Shown: piece by piece, positions 46,278-57,588 of the stretch
Layout of the letters: the number at the start of each line of letters is the position of its first letter
How positions within the stretch are numbered: the first letter of the stretch is position 1
Assembly (NCBI GenBank): GCA_021234155.1
Contig: JAJEKV010000498.1
Coordinates: 64,001-128,000, forward strand
Direction: 5' to 3'
DNA length: 64,000 nt
Origin: Isoetes taiwanensis
Taxonomy: Eukaryota; Streptophyta; Lycopodiopsida; Isoetales; Isoetaceae
The notes under the pieces: model-generated
Database searches by the model: none
What the model saw: the letters and a program-made list of their open reading frames with translations, nothing else
Told to the model about the DNA's origin: nothing
Program-made: the position numbers and the translations under genes

Positions 46278-47906
46278 CGGCGGCTCCCCGCTAAATAAAC
46301 GGGCGCTGGCCGTACACTCGGCAGAAATCCCCGTCCAGGCTCATCAACCCTGGGGCCCTCCGGCCTATCCCGCACTCTCGGAATCCTCCGCGCGGCGGAA
46401 GGGGACACGAAGGTGTCTTCTTGGCGCCCTCCCCTATGGGCTCCTATCACAGTGGAAGCATAACACGCCGGAACTAGCAATACAATACAATATGCTACCG
46501 GGTAGCTCAATCGATATCCATAGATGCAAAGAACATAATCATATGCCATAAAACATGAGAGCTCCTACCCGTCTGGCATAATTTTCTAAAGGGAAGTCGT
46601 GAATCGATAGGCCTCAAGATAGAGTAACCGAATCATAACAATGGCGGGGCTGGCATAAGACAATGGCTAGGGTTGACCACTCCATCCGCCCCTCCTCGTG
46701 CATACTTTGCAGATGGGCTAGATCAAGGTGGGCATGACTCTAACCTTCCGACACGCAATCCCATGGCATCACCCATCGGGACTACTCCAGTTGCATCTCC
46801 TGGTCCGACGAGGTAGGAAGGGGTTGCATCTCCCCTTCCCGGGGTCTAGAGGCTCCACGGGCGGCTAGAGAATCGTGGTGGCACACGATTCGTACCCGAC
46901 TGAACCCCCCAAAACAAGAGCCAAGCTGACACTTGCAACTCTTGAGAGGCAGGCGACACCATTGCCCCGGAGGTGTGGGACCCATGCTCGGCCCACACGT
47001 AAGTGACCGACCATAAGCCTAGCCCACTGTGGGATCCCCCGAAGCCCCCACTCGGCAGGGATCCCTCCTCCATCTTACCTCTAGCCCCATTGTGTGTTGC
47101 TGAGTCACATCATAGCTTCCATAGCCCGGTGGGTTCCTATGCAGGCCGCAACTAGTAGGAACTAAGGGATCTACACTAGGAGCATACTACATATGGGCCC
47201 TAGGTCTCTACCCCCTTCCCAACACAAGAGGAACAATATGATCAACCATCATCACATAAACATCATGAACAACATCATATGAACATCTTAACCTAATCAT
47301 ACATATCTAACTTCGGGTTAGGGTTCCTTGATTAGGGTTCAAGATGTTCAACAATGGATCTAGGGTGGCTCTACTCTAGACACAAAATACTAACCCACCT
47401 GGAATGCTAACTTCCATATGAACTCACATGAACTCTACTCAACCTACCTCCTCCAGAAGCGCTTCCTCCCATCCCTGGCGTCTCCATGCTCCTAGACGTG
47501 GTTCGAGGGCTTGCTCCCTCTACGATCATACACACCCTCAAGGGGCTGCTGCTCCAGGCTAGACTATGACGAACGGTGCTCGAAACGAGGTTTCGGGCAC
47601 GTGGATGAGAGCTCAGGTGCTAGGTCAGGGAAAAGGGTCTAGGGTTAGGGTTAGAGCTCATATAGGTGTGGGTCCACGTGGGATGCCACGTGGCACCACT
47701 AGGATGAGACCGTGTGGCGGTTGCTCCAATAGGATAAGGCCATGTGGAAATGGGTCTTATCCTAAGGTTATCTAAGTTAAGCAATTAACTTAGATGTGCA
47801 CCCCTTGCCACTTATCTAAGGCATACAAGGCTACCTAGATAGACTTGTATGGTGACGGGTCCAGGAATATACGTATTTATGGCGTATATTCCCTTGGAAC
47901 GTCACA
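46278..47906 (-). repeat. Gypsy 3' LTR
   Basis: About 1.63 kb, ending (on plus) with GGAACGTCACA, the inverse of a TGTGACG start. It aligns along its whole length with 57589-59228. Its outer end reads CGGCGGCTCC where other copies read TGTGACGCTCC, so the terminal TG is lost or misread. Confidence 0.88.
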
Positions 47907-47907
47907 T

Positions 47908-47918
47908 TCTCCCCCCTT
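47908..47918 (-). promoter_or_regulatory. Polypurine tract
   Basis: On the minus strand the bases just before the 3' LTR read AAGGGGGGAGAA, a standard plus-strand primer site one base from the LTR start. Confidence 0.8.
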
Positions 47919-48699
47919 AGGACGATGCTGTCCTCAGCATTGCGCTAAGGTGACGAGCCTATCTATCCTGCAAAACACATAAGATCATACACTTAAGTTT
48001 AATTTAACGATCAACTTCCTATTAAAGTTAAATGTCAAAATTTAGGCTATATTTGTACTTATACAAAATTATATAGCCTTAACAAGGTTACTTCTTACAA
48101 TAATTCAAAACATTATTATAAGAGTTATTAGGGTTCATAATCTAAATTATGGTTCCCCCATCTTCTCGTAATGCACCCCACCTCGAAGCTCCTTCTCACT
48201 TGCCTGCAGTTTAATTAATAAGTTTGTGGTTTTAGGGGACCACCCCCCTTACCATACCTTGCACTCGATCATGGCCCTTTCGGATTTGAGCTTAAGGACC
48301 ATTTAAGATGATCCCATCATTGCCCATGATCAAGTGCTACCTTGTACTTCGATTTACCGTGTGAAAAGTACCCCTAGTGCATCATGCCCCAAGGGTTTTA
48401 AGCTAGGGAGCGTCTCACGATCCCATCGCCGCACATGATCACTTTGACCTTCACCATGACCCCCTATGGCGGTGTGCGATCCCCACATGTGGCATAGGAG
48501 CATCCAAATCGATGTCCCATCGCCAGCGCACCATGCCTTTCCTTCTCTCTCGCGCATGACCCTAGTGGTCATGCGCACCTCTGGTGCATGTTGCCTAGGG
48601 AGCGCCTTAAAGGCTTATCCCATCATCGCCCACATGTTCCAAGATTACCGCATATGTATTCCTCTAGCTAGAATACATGCGGGAACTAGAACTAACTAA

Positions 48700-49960
48700 G
48701 AAACATACTAAGCTAACCTCCCGGCAGAGAATTGGGGCGACCAAGTCGGAGAGCGACTGCGCCCATCAAACTCCTTCATAAACTCACGGGTATTGCTTCT
48801 CCAAATCCTGCTTCAATACCCCATGTCGCGTCTTCCACGGATAAGTGCTTCCACTTGACCAAATCTTTGGGAACTGAGACCTCCTAGTCTTCTTGAATGA
48901 CTTGTCAAAAGTAACTCGGGCACAATTTCCACTTGCTCTTAGTCATTTCCAACAAAGTTGGAGTATCCAAGACCTCATCGGGGTTAGGATTATTGCCTTT
49001 TCAATAAACTTACGTGGAAAACCTTGTGAACTTTGAGATGGGCAAGCTTCTTGCAACTCCCAATCCGAAGCTTAGCTTGCTTGACCTTGATCTTCAACCA
49101 CCGCCTATCGCCTACTTTGAACTCTCTTACGGTCTGTGCTTGCATCGGCTACACTCTTACTGCTTCTTCTTGCCTAGGGAGGTAACCCCTCACTTCTTCC
49201 ACCAAGCTGCTGCATATCTCCTAGCATCATTTGGGACACTTCAACCTTTGACACGGGATTGTGCCAAGTGTAGGGCTTAAGCACCGGTACCCGTAATTTA
49301 CCATGAAAGGAGACATCCGAGATGACTCTGTTTGGCACTATTGTAGGCCGAATTCCACCAAGTGGATGTACTCATCCCACTTGGACTTATTCCACACAAA
49401 GCTTCTAAGCATATCTTCAATGATTCGATTCGTCCTCTCCGTCGACCATCTGTTTGGGGATGATAATGTGCTCATGGAGAGCTTTGTGCGAATGGTTTGA
49501 AGAGATCCGCCAAAAAGCACTCATAAACTTGGAATCTCTATCAGATATTATCTCCTCGAGGCATGCCATGGAGCCTAAAAATCTCCTTCACAAATAGCTT
49601 GGCAATTATCTAATCTTTGTGTCAATTAGTTCTACAAGGCACAAAATGTGCCATCTTAGATAATTTGTCTCTACGACCATCAATGCATCCTTGCCTCGAA
49701 GAGTCTTGGGAAGTCTGTGATAAAATCCATACTTACCACTTCCCGCGATTTTCGGCCTTTGCTAGAGGTTCCAAGGCTCGGAATTGAAGCTGCTCCGCTT
49801 TGGTTTCAGCGACACAAGCTGGCACTCCACGAATATATTTTGCTATCTCGCTTCTTCATTCCTAAGTAGCTACTTGAATCTTGAAGTAGGTCTTCGCATA
49901 AAAACACATGCCCTGCTATTGGGCTGTTGTGTGTGTCATGGAGAATTAGCTTCCTTACCC
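48700..49960 (-). pseudogene. Gypsy integrase region, broken
   Basis: Minus-strand text shows WEVVSMDFITDFPR (core start with its catalytic D, about 49740), a DRDSKF motif (about 49545) and a block corresponding to the YHPQTDG signature, frame-shifted (about 49450). Then come PVSKVEVSQMMLGDMQQL (about 49250) and a C-terminal stretch near 48850 (EDATWGIEA) that resembles the WEDATWE end of chromodomain-type integrases. It inserts the element's cDNA. Many indels break the frame. Confidence 0.75.
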
Positions 49961-49969
49961 CTGATGATT

Positions 49970-51330
49970 AGGGCACACACAACTTATGCTTATGATACAA
50001 CAAGTTGCCTTCCTTCTTATAATGCTTGAAGGCTTCTCGTTCCTTATCATTTCTAGCCTCTCTAGAGGCTTTCCCATACCTCCTTGAAATCACCATCGGA
50101 TGGTAGAGTCTCCTCAATTTTTCTTGCCATACTTTTCGAAAGAGTTGATATAGCATTACAATGTGTTCTCGTCTCAAAGGGTCTTCTAGAAAGGGCATCC
50201 CACCACATTCAACTTACGGCTTATAAGCAATCTCAAAAGTCATACTCTTCTAGGAATTCCATCCACCTCCTTTGCCTTAGATTCGGGGTGGTTGGGTAAA
50301 GATGTATTGGAGGCTCGATGATCGGATTATCTAACCGAAAGTTCCTCCCAAGCAAATAATGCCTCCAAATCTGAAGAGCCACGACAATAGCTAGAAGTTC
50401 GATCATGGGTTGGATATGGCTGCTCGGTGTCGTTCAACTTCTTGGAATCATAAGCTATTACTCTTCCTTCTTGCATAAGGACTCCCTGTTGCTATCTTAC
50501 TTGCATCTGTTGCTACTATCTTGTCCTTATCTGGATCTTGGATAGAACTAACCTTCTGGTCATTGTTAAGGCCTCCTTAAGCTTTTCAAATGAAGCTTGG
50601 ACATTTTCTAACCAATGTGTTCTCAATCTTTCACCTTAACACTCTTAGTGAGGTCGAGTCAAGGGGCGCCCACTTAGCGAAGTCCTTCACGAACTTTACG
50701 TAATAACTTTGCCCAGACCTAGAAAGCTTCTTACTTCCGCCACATTCTTTTTGGGCCAATCTCTCTTGCCCGATCTTTGCGGAGGGGTGGAATTCCTTCG
50801 CCGATATGACATGGCCCAAAGTACTCCACTCTTTCGGTAGCAAGTGGCATTTGGAGAGCTTTCACCACAAGCGATTAAGCCTCAACTTTTCTAATACCCT
50901 TCTCAAATGCTGACTATGATCTTCAATGGACTTGCTTTGTAGACTAGAATGTGCGTCGAGAAGAGACAATGACAAACTCGTCTAGAAAATCCTGAAGGCG
51001 TCGTTCATGAGGCGCATAAAAGTTGCTGGAGCATTACAATCCAAAGGGCATTCTTGTAAACTCAAAGTGACCATACCGCGTTAAAGGCGGGTCTTATGGA
51101 TATCCTCTTCTTTTATTCTTATTTGGTGGTACCCCGACCTCAAATCAATCTTAGAGAATACCTTTGCTCCTTGGAGCTGGTCCATTAAATCATCTGCCCT
51201 TGGCAATGCATACTTGTTCTTTATGCCTTGCTTGTTGGTGGCGATAGTCTATACACATTCTTAGGCGCCATCTTTCTTCTTCACGAAGAGTATGGGTGCT
51301 CAAAAAGGAGACACACTTGCTCTAATAAAA
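49970..51330 (-). pseudogene. Gypsy reverse transcriptase and RNase H, broken
   Basis: Reading leftward: APILFVKKKDG (51300), [20 protein letters not shown] (about 51200) and [13 protein letters not shown] (motif A neighbourhood). The catalytic YxDD region near 50960 reads LLDAHS and appears destroyed. LGHVISA follows near 50820, then YYVKFVKDFAKWA near 50690, the end of RT. The RNase H part (50600-50200) is poorly readable, and the segment near 50190-50000 (RRPFETRTHCNA) is the linker to integrase. Confidence 0.78.
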
Positions 51331-51830
51331 TCAAGCTCAAGCAATTCCTGGTTGCTTCTTGAGCTCAATCAACTCCGAGTGTGCTCATCCCGTATGGTGC
51401 CTTGCTTGTAGGCTTAGCATCATCGGAGCTAATGTGATCTCACCCTCCCACCACCCTATAAGGTGGTAGCTCTTGGATTTCATCCGGAAATACATCCTTG
51501 AATTTGAAATAAGCCTTACTCTTTTGGCTTGAGCAACTGCTTTCCCTTTTGATGGTTTCCATCCTTATTGGGCTCAATTGCCTCAATCTCAGATGTAATC
51601 CACCTTATTTCTTTCTATACTTTTCCTTAGTTGCTTCAAAAAACCTTTGCATAGAAGAAGCATCTTCTTACCTCTCACTATGAATTTGGTGCCGTCCCGG
51701 TCTTTGTCATGGCGACTTCATTGTGGTGTGATCGATCATAGCTTTTGGCTTTAGGAACTCCATTCCTACTATAAGGTCATACCTTCCAATCTCCATAACC
51801 TCCCCCCCATTGCCTTACTTCCACTAAGGT

Positions 51831-52073
51831 CTATGTCGAGATGTGATCCTTCTCCTTAGTGTGTCGAAATGGCCGTTTGCCTGTAACCGGCCTTGGCTTA
51901 GACTTCAATACCTTGTTCTTCATTAGGGCAGCCAGCCTAGGAGAGGCAAAGTTATGAGAGCTACCTGTATCTATCAATACTAGATATGGACTGCTATCTA
52001 TGATCCCCTCAGCCGCAATGACTGTTGACTGACTTTCAATGTCATCTGACTCAATGTTTTGCGGATATGGCAC
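51831..52073 (-). CDS. Gypsy aspartic protease domain
   Basis: An 80-residue open frame with the signature LVLIDTGSSHNFASPRLA, the catalytic aspartate motif D-T/S-G of retropepsins. The upstream text VIAAEGIIDSSPY is also typical of plant gypsy proteases. It matures the Gag and Pol polyproteins. It is open but cut off from gag and RT by frame changes on both sides. Confidence 0.8.
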   Translation of the reverse strand: MPYPQNIESDDIESQSTVIAAEGIIDSSPYLVLIDTGSSHNFASPRLAALMKNKVLKSKPRPVTGKRPFRHTKEKDHIST

Positions 52074-52079
52074 TCACCA

Positions 52080-53400
52080 TCTATGAAGTCACGGGCCTCA
52101 TGCTGGTCGTCGTCTTCATCCGCTTACATCGTGAATCCCAATCCATAAGCTCTGCCAAGGCTGCACGCATGTGAATGGGCAATCATGGGTTCGGTGCCAC
52201 GGCTGAAAGCACCAAACAAAGCTTCTTCTCAATACATTCTGTCTCTTCTCTTTCGTCAGGCTGTCTAGAATACGCTTTAACATGCTGCCCCCTGATGCAT
52301 TCTGCGGCTTACGGTCCCCAAAGTTCTTACCCTGAGCTCTTCCATGCTGCTGGCCTCCTGATGGCGTAGTTGCTGATTGCTTACTCTGTTGCTGCCCCTT
52401 GCATTGTCATCCGTTGACTTTCCTTTGAAGGCCGATTGTCTCTCTCACTGGCGTTGCTGGAGCTTCTTCCAAACTTATGGCTTTATCCTAAACCGCCATG
52501 ACTTAGGGTTGATTGCTCGGACTAGCCCTTTGATATTCTTTGTTCAATCCCTCAATGTAAGTTTCGACCGCGCTTGCCTTTCAGAACACTCCGGGAACAT
52601 GGAGTCTAAGTCGCTATAAAATTCCTCTGTATACTTTGCAACTGACAATGTAATCCGGTTCAATCTATAGGCTGGATTTGGATCTTTTGCTAGTATGTGA
52701 CCTAGGCATAATGTCGTCCGGGCGAGGCCTTCTTGAAAGGTCTTGAATCAAGAATGTTCCTTTTGAGCTTGTTGGACTTGGCATAGCCTTTCCACAGATT
52801 CTAGCTGCCCCTATCAAGTTTCTGCTGTAGCAACCTTCCCTATATCCTTATCCTTCATGCCATAAGAGTTGCGAACTCTTCCATCTCGTCAAAGGCAAAC
52901 CAGCGCTTGCCTCTATACCTGATCTGTCCTTCCACGAACTTGACCCAACTTCCTAGTCTTCCACACATTGCTCATAGCTTTGTCAACTTTCTTTTGATAA
53001 TCATCTTCCTTCCTTGCCCGGCTCTTACGTGTGGTGTGGGACTCACTTTACGAGCTATTTTTGTCATGGTATGCAAGTGTCGATGATTTGGAGCTAGGTG
53101 GTGTTGGACTCATACATTTCTCCTTTTCCTCTTCATCTCTGACGACATTCCCTTGATTGTCCTGCCCCTCTGCTTTGTGGACCTTCCTCTATGCCTTCTT
53201 TGAGGTAGCGGTGGAGGTGGTGGTGGAGCGAGTGCATATTCTTGGGCATTCATCAATGGGGTGGTGGTGGATCAGGTGATGCATCACGGTTTCCTCATGC
53301 GGGCGAGCCTTGCGTTGATTGCTTCCGGCGTCATTTCGTCGTTGTTGTCATCTTGATCACGTCCAAATAGGTTCTGGGTACCTTTGGTGATGTCGGCCTT
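52080..53400 (-). pseudogene. Gypsy gag region, broken
   Basis: Fragments in several frames read like a plant gypsy Gag. One is a WVKFVEGQIRYRGKRWFAF segment (about 52940). Another is SVAKYTEEFYSDLDSMFPEC (about 52640), comparable with the SVEEYxxEF block of the retrotransposon gag domain. Near 52190 is a C-x-x-W-H-R-T-H-D-C stretch that looks like a degraded CCHC zinc knuckle. The likely start is near 53350. Gag packages the RNA in virus-like particles. The frame is interrupted too often to call one protein. Confidence 0.55.
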
Positions 53401-55909
53401 GAGAACACGAGCTGTGTTCCTTCTTTGCAAGGATTAATCATCAATGCTTGTTATTTAAGTTACACTCTAATTGTTCTTGCTTAAAATTGAATTGTTGTTA
53501 GATACAAAAGAAATCATATGAAAATTCCACTTACAAGTCAAGATCATGGTAGGACATTAATTAGTATATAGAAATACATTTCATGCATTACATGATAATA
53601 ACGAAGAGAGTTTCAATACACTTTAATTAATTAACAAAACAAGTTTTCCATCAGCGATGTCGCTTCATAGACTTGAAGAAGTTCTTGGCGTTCTTGAATC
53701 CTATGCCCTTGCCCATGTTCTGCGGCGAGATTCTTGCGCCGATCCTCCCTCAATGCTCTTGCCATACGTAGTGCGGGAGTTCTGGTGTAGTTGCCGCCCC
53801 TCCATCGACAAGTGCGCATCCCCGAGGTGGCCCCTGCGAAGTCAAGGGGCATGAAGGGCTGGATCTTTTTGAAGAGGATAACATGGTCCATCCGAAATCT
53901 ATCTGGCGTGGTGTCCAAAGCTTTGAGGAGTGCTATGAGGCGCCCACGGATTCTTCACCCCTTGGGCTGAACTCCTTGTGGAAGACTATCATCGTACTTG
54001 GCTAAGGGGCGGGAAGATAGTACAGGTGATTTACCTGCATGCGGTCCCGTGGCTCTCGTACTCTTCCCTTTGAGCCGCCTCGCCGAACACATCTATTGCG
54101 GTAAGATCTTCGTGGTCTCTCCACGTGGTTGTTCGCGTTCTCAAATTGATCTTTGCTAGATGATTCCATGCTCTGGGGCGCCTGATCTACTGGAGCTTGG
54201 GCCTCTTCCGGCTTGTACAACTTGCTTTGGATTTCAAAACTCTTCTTACGGGATGATGGGTTCCTAGCTGGCTGAAACATGTACCTAATGCGTTGATACG
54301 CACGGATGTCCGGCATAGTTTCTCCTGCATAGGAGTGTCATTTTCGGCTACCTCCGTGGAATCTCTTGGTAGGAGTAGTCGATGAAGTCACTACCACCGC
54401 TCTTGTGCCATAAGGCTTAGGAGCTCATCGATCTCGGAGGCCCTCCTCTCGACAATAGGGAAGATTGAGGGATATCGGTGGCGAATATACTCCTCGTCGA
54501 TGATCAGGGGTGAGGCGTGATACCCATTGGTGGCTCGAAATCCGCCTTAGTGCTTCATTTGTCGAAGCTAGGCGCCTCTCCATCCTTCTTGCCTCCCTCA
54601 TCTCCCAACTTGGGTTCTCTTCCTCCTCCTCTTCGTAATCCTGCTCAATCGCAACATAGGTGCTTCTGATGTGGGCCGTAATGTTCGTGCCGTAGTCTCG
54701 ATCTCATGGATGCTTATCGGGGCTGCCAGAGTGTCGAGAGGTGCCAAATCCAAAGGTTGAATTGGCGGCTCCCTGTTTGGTTGACTGCCCTATCTTTGCA
54801 TGAACAAAGCTAAGGCTGCTTGGTTTGAGGCATTACCTATGCCTATGATGCTTCTGGGTCATGTAGTCCGCATGTTTTTGGTTCTATCCTGACCTACTCT
54901 TGCCCCACGAAACCCATTTCTAAGGAAACCCATTTCCCTCCCTAGGTGGCAAGCTAACTTCCAGGTAGAATGTGCTGATCGTATTGGCAAATGATGTCGA
55001 TGTAGTAGGAGTTCTAGTCAAAGTGGTATGAAGATCAAAAGAGATGATCAAAGACATGAAAGGCTTGCTTTGAGGGAATTCACGGATGTGATTGGAGTCA
55101 TTGTACCATCTAACAAAGCTTGATGGCGCCATTGAGCAAAGATGGCTATGAAAAATGGTTGATGGGAATGAGCAAAGTACTAGAAAATCGCCAAAGGGAA
55201 ATTTTGAGCGATTACGATGGGGAAAAATGACAAATGAGGCCCTTTTATAGACTAGGAATACCTCGGGTTACGTACACGGGGGTTCTTGATGAGAAGACCT
55301 CAAATCTATGGCCATGAGTGTCCAAATGAACTACCATGAAGTGCAATTCTAAGCAAAGCAAAGCAAGAAACACTACATGACGGTTTGTTAGATCAAAATT
55401 GGTCAATCACGGGCAAATTTGGCGAAATCGGGTGGCGTCGCGAGAAGCCTTTCTGCGTCGAGGCCAAGCGAGGTTTTCAGCGATGCGACCAGTTTTGGTC
55501 ATTTCTATTCCTATGAAAGGTTTTGGGAATTTAAACATCCTAACATAAGTTTTCAGCATGCTTCTAACCTAACTAGCAACTTTTCTTACTTAAATTGGAC
55601 ACGTATTAGTATCAAAATGCCGAAATCGGGTGGCGTCGCGAGAAATAGCTCTGCGTCGAGGGTGTGAGACAGTTTTTCGCGATCGACCGGTTTCGCCCGG
55701 TTTGGCAATTTTTTTTGACTAATTAGGCTAGGGTTTCTAACTAATTAATTTTTCTTTCCATATTCCAATTTCAATGGTCAAAACTAAAGTAAAATTTGAG
55801 CTACTTAAACACATTTTCATACAAGAATTAAGGTCAGTTTGCAACAAAATTTTATATTTATAGGGGAAAAACTTAATAATTACACTATTTTACACAAAAA
55901 TTTGCATCC
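53401..55909 (-). other. Unassigned spacer between H3-like ORF and gag
   Basis: About 2.5 kb with no recognised domain. Minus-strand open segments occur at 55132-54920 (begins MAPSSFVRWYNDSNHIREF), 54316-54002 (basic, ends near PRRSYRNRC) and 53918-53631. Two copies of a roughly 75-bp GC-rich phrase containing CGAAATCGGGTGGCGTCGCG lie at 55425 and 55620. It may be a second captured sequence, a gag N-terminal extension, or the 3' flank of the captured histone gene. Confidence 0.4.
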
Positions 55910-56999
55910 TCAAGGGCGTTCTTTGCGGATGCGACACGCCAGGTGTATGTCCTTGGGCATCAGGGTCACCCTCTTCGCGTGGATCGCGCAGAGGTTCCCC
56001 TTCCTCCGAACAAGCCCCGGGTGAGCTTCGGCCTCGGCCCACGACACGAGTTGTGGCGGCGTCACCCTGTGATCGGTGGCCGAACTCTGCATCACCTCGC
56101 ATGAGCGGCTTTCGAGCGGTGCCTTCCCTAATCGGAGATTAGTGCTTTGTTGAAAGTGTAATCTCGGGAAGACGGGAGTGTCGAATTGGGCGTGATGGGC
56201 GTTCTCCGGCTTCTCCGGTGGTGGCGGTGGCGGCTTGGGCTGGTTCTTGGTAGGCCCCCCCCGCGTAGCGGTCGGCGTTACGGCGGCAATGCCGGTCATT
56301 ATACCTCTTCCCACCGGCGGAGGTATTCTGGTATGCTTTGGAGGCGTCAAACGAGCGCTCCCTCGCCGAGGCGGAAGGGCTCGCGCTTATACGCTCCTTG
56401 ACCACCTTAGGTGGCTCGGGACCCAGGTAGGTGGTCTAAGCGTCGAGTTTGAGGTTCCGGCCTTTCGTCGTCCTCGTTTTCTTCCTCTTGACCTCCTCTT
56501 CTACCTCCTCCCATTGCGGTTCTTCAATAGCAGCGGTCTTGCGAGGCCCGGGTCGTTCCTTCTCTTCGTTCTTCTCTCTTTTTTGCGCCAACTCCCGCTC
56601 CCATTCCCTCTTCTTCCTAGCGGTCCTCTCTTACGGCCCACTCAACAACCTTCTCCTTGCCCTTCTTCCGGACTTTGAAGGGCCCGCCTCTTCCACACGC
56701 TCTTGACTTGCTCTTCCCCCGCTCTTCCCTTCCGCGGGTACGGTGAGGCCCAAAATGGCGGGACTTCGTCGGTTCTCACGGGTGCCGCCCGGCGAAGAGC
56801 TGCTTGCGTTGTTGGGCGGCGTCTCCCCGGCATCGTGGTAGGTTTAAATTTGCCGCCTGCTGGTGGGAAGCTGCTCTTCCCCTTCTTGGGTCGAAGGTGC
56901 TCGGGATCCTCTTCATTATGTCGAGGCCGGCTGGCGCTTGGGCCATCGAGGCGTGGGTCGCCGTTGTTATTTCCTAGCTGTTTGCTTGGTTCTTGCCAT
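55910..56999 (-). CDS. Histone H3-like ORF inside the gypsy element (copy 1, frame-broken)
   Basis: The ORF begins about 570 bases downstream of the PBS with [10 protein letters not shown], identical to H3 residues 1-9 after the initiator Met. Its 3' end, translated by hand to the TGA, gives [11 protein letters not shown], then LMPKDI, then RIRKERP, which is the alpha-3 helix and C-terminus of H3. Before it, [14 protein letters not shown] matches the alpha-N/alpha-1 start (RRYQKSTELLIRKLP in H3), and [10 protein letters not shown] aligns with ALQEASEAY of alpha-2. Between tail and fold lies an insert of about 250 residues with charged repeats, basic KRK-rich text and [10 protein letters not shown] stop at codon 11 and several frame changes interrupt it. 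Total span is about 363 codons against 136 for canonical H3. If produced it could enter nucleosomes or mimic the H3 tail. Confidence 0.85.
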
Positions 57000-57572
57000 A
57001 CTTAGCGGTGGGGAAAAGCAGGGATGGCGTAAAGGCTGATCAAGAGAGATAAGGTGGAGGAAAGTTTGGAGGAAAAAATGAGGTGTCGGGGATATTTAAA
57101 GAGGAGGGTCCCCGAGAATATTCCCTACCATTAATAGGCCTACTTATTAGCCCCCTTATTAATTACTCTATAGTACCCTTATTATTAATGTATATTTAAT
57201 TTTTAATATATAATTTGAAATTCGTATTATACCTTTAATTTTCAAATTTCCTAATGGTTTGAGGTGTTAATTATGGATTTGCGCCATTTTTCACTCGGGT
57301 CTCCGATTGGTATGATTCTTCGACCCATTTTAAGTGAAATTTGATGCAGATGCATAATTTTCACTCCAATTTTACTAGGAGGTAAATTTGACTCGTTTAT
57401 TCCTTCGTCTAACACTTAACCTAATTCGACCCCTACCTAGGGAAAAAAAAAAAAAAAATTTCCCTATTTTTTGGGTTCAATGGTGGAAATGTTTATTTCA
57501 CCCCCTATAGGCCTGTTAGACTACTTTCACGGGTTATGGTCGATTGCTAGTTCTTGGTCAACCAAGAACATC

Positions 57573-57584
57573 GCTCTGATACCA
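57573..57584 (-). other. Primer binding site (initiator tRNA-Met)
   Basis: The minus strand reads TGGTATCAGAGC, complementary to the 3' end of plant initiator tRNA-Met, four bases from the 5' LTR. Confidence 0.9.
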
Positions 57585-57588
57585 CCAT

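Noticed and set aside
47641-47660. Telomere-like GGGTTAGGGTTAG in the LTRs (also about 58963)
   Set aside because: Only two units and fixed in both LTRs, so not a telomeric array.
47566-47775. Open frame starting MTNGARNEVSGTW repeated at 58888
   Set aside because: It lies wholly within the LTR, is repeated because LTRs are repeated, and has no domain.
55910-56999. Reading the histone-like ORF as a host CENH3 gene that happens to lie in the element
   Set aside because: Its C-terminus keeps canonical MPKDI instead of the RKDFELAR-type of plant CENH3. Both copies have the same LTR-PBS-leader arrangement, and no introns or host flanks are seen.
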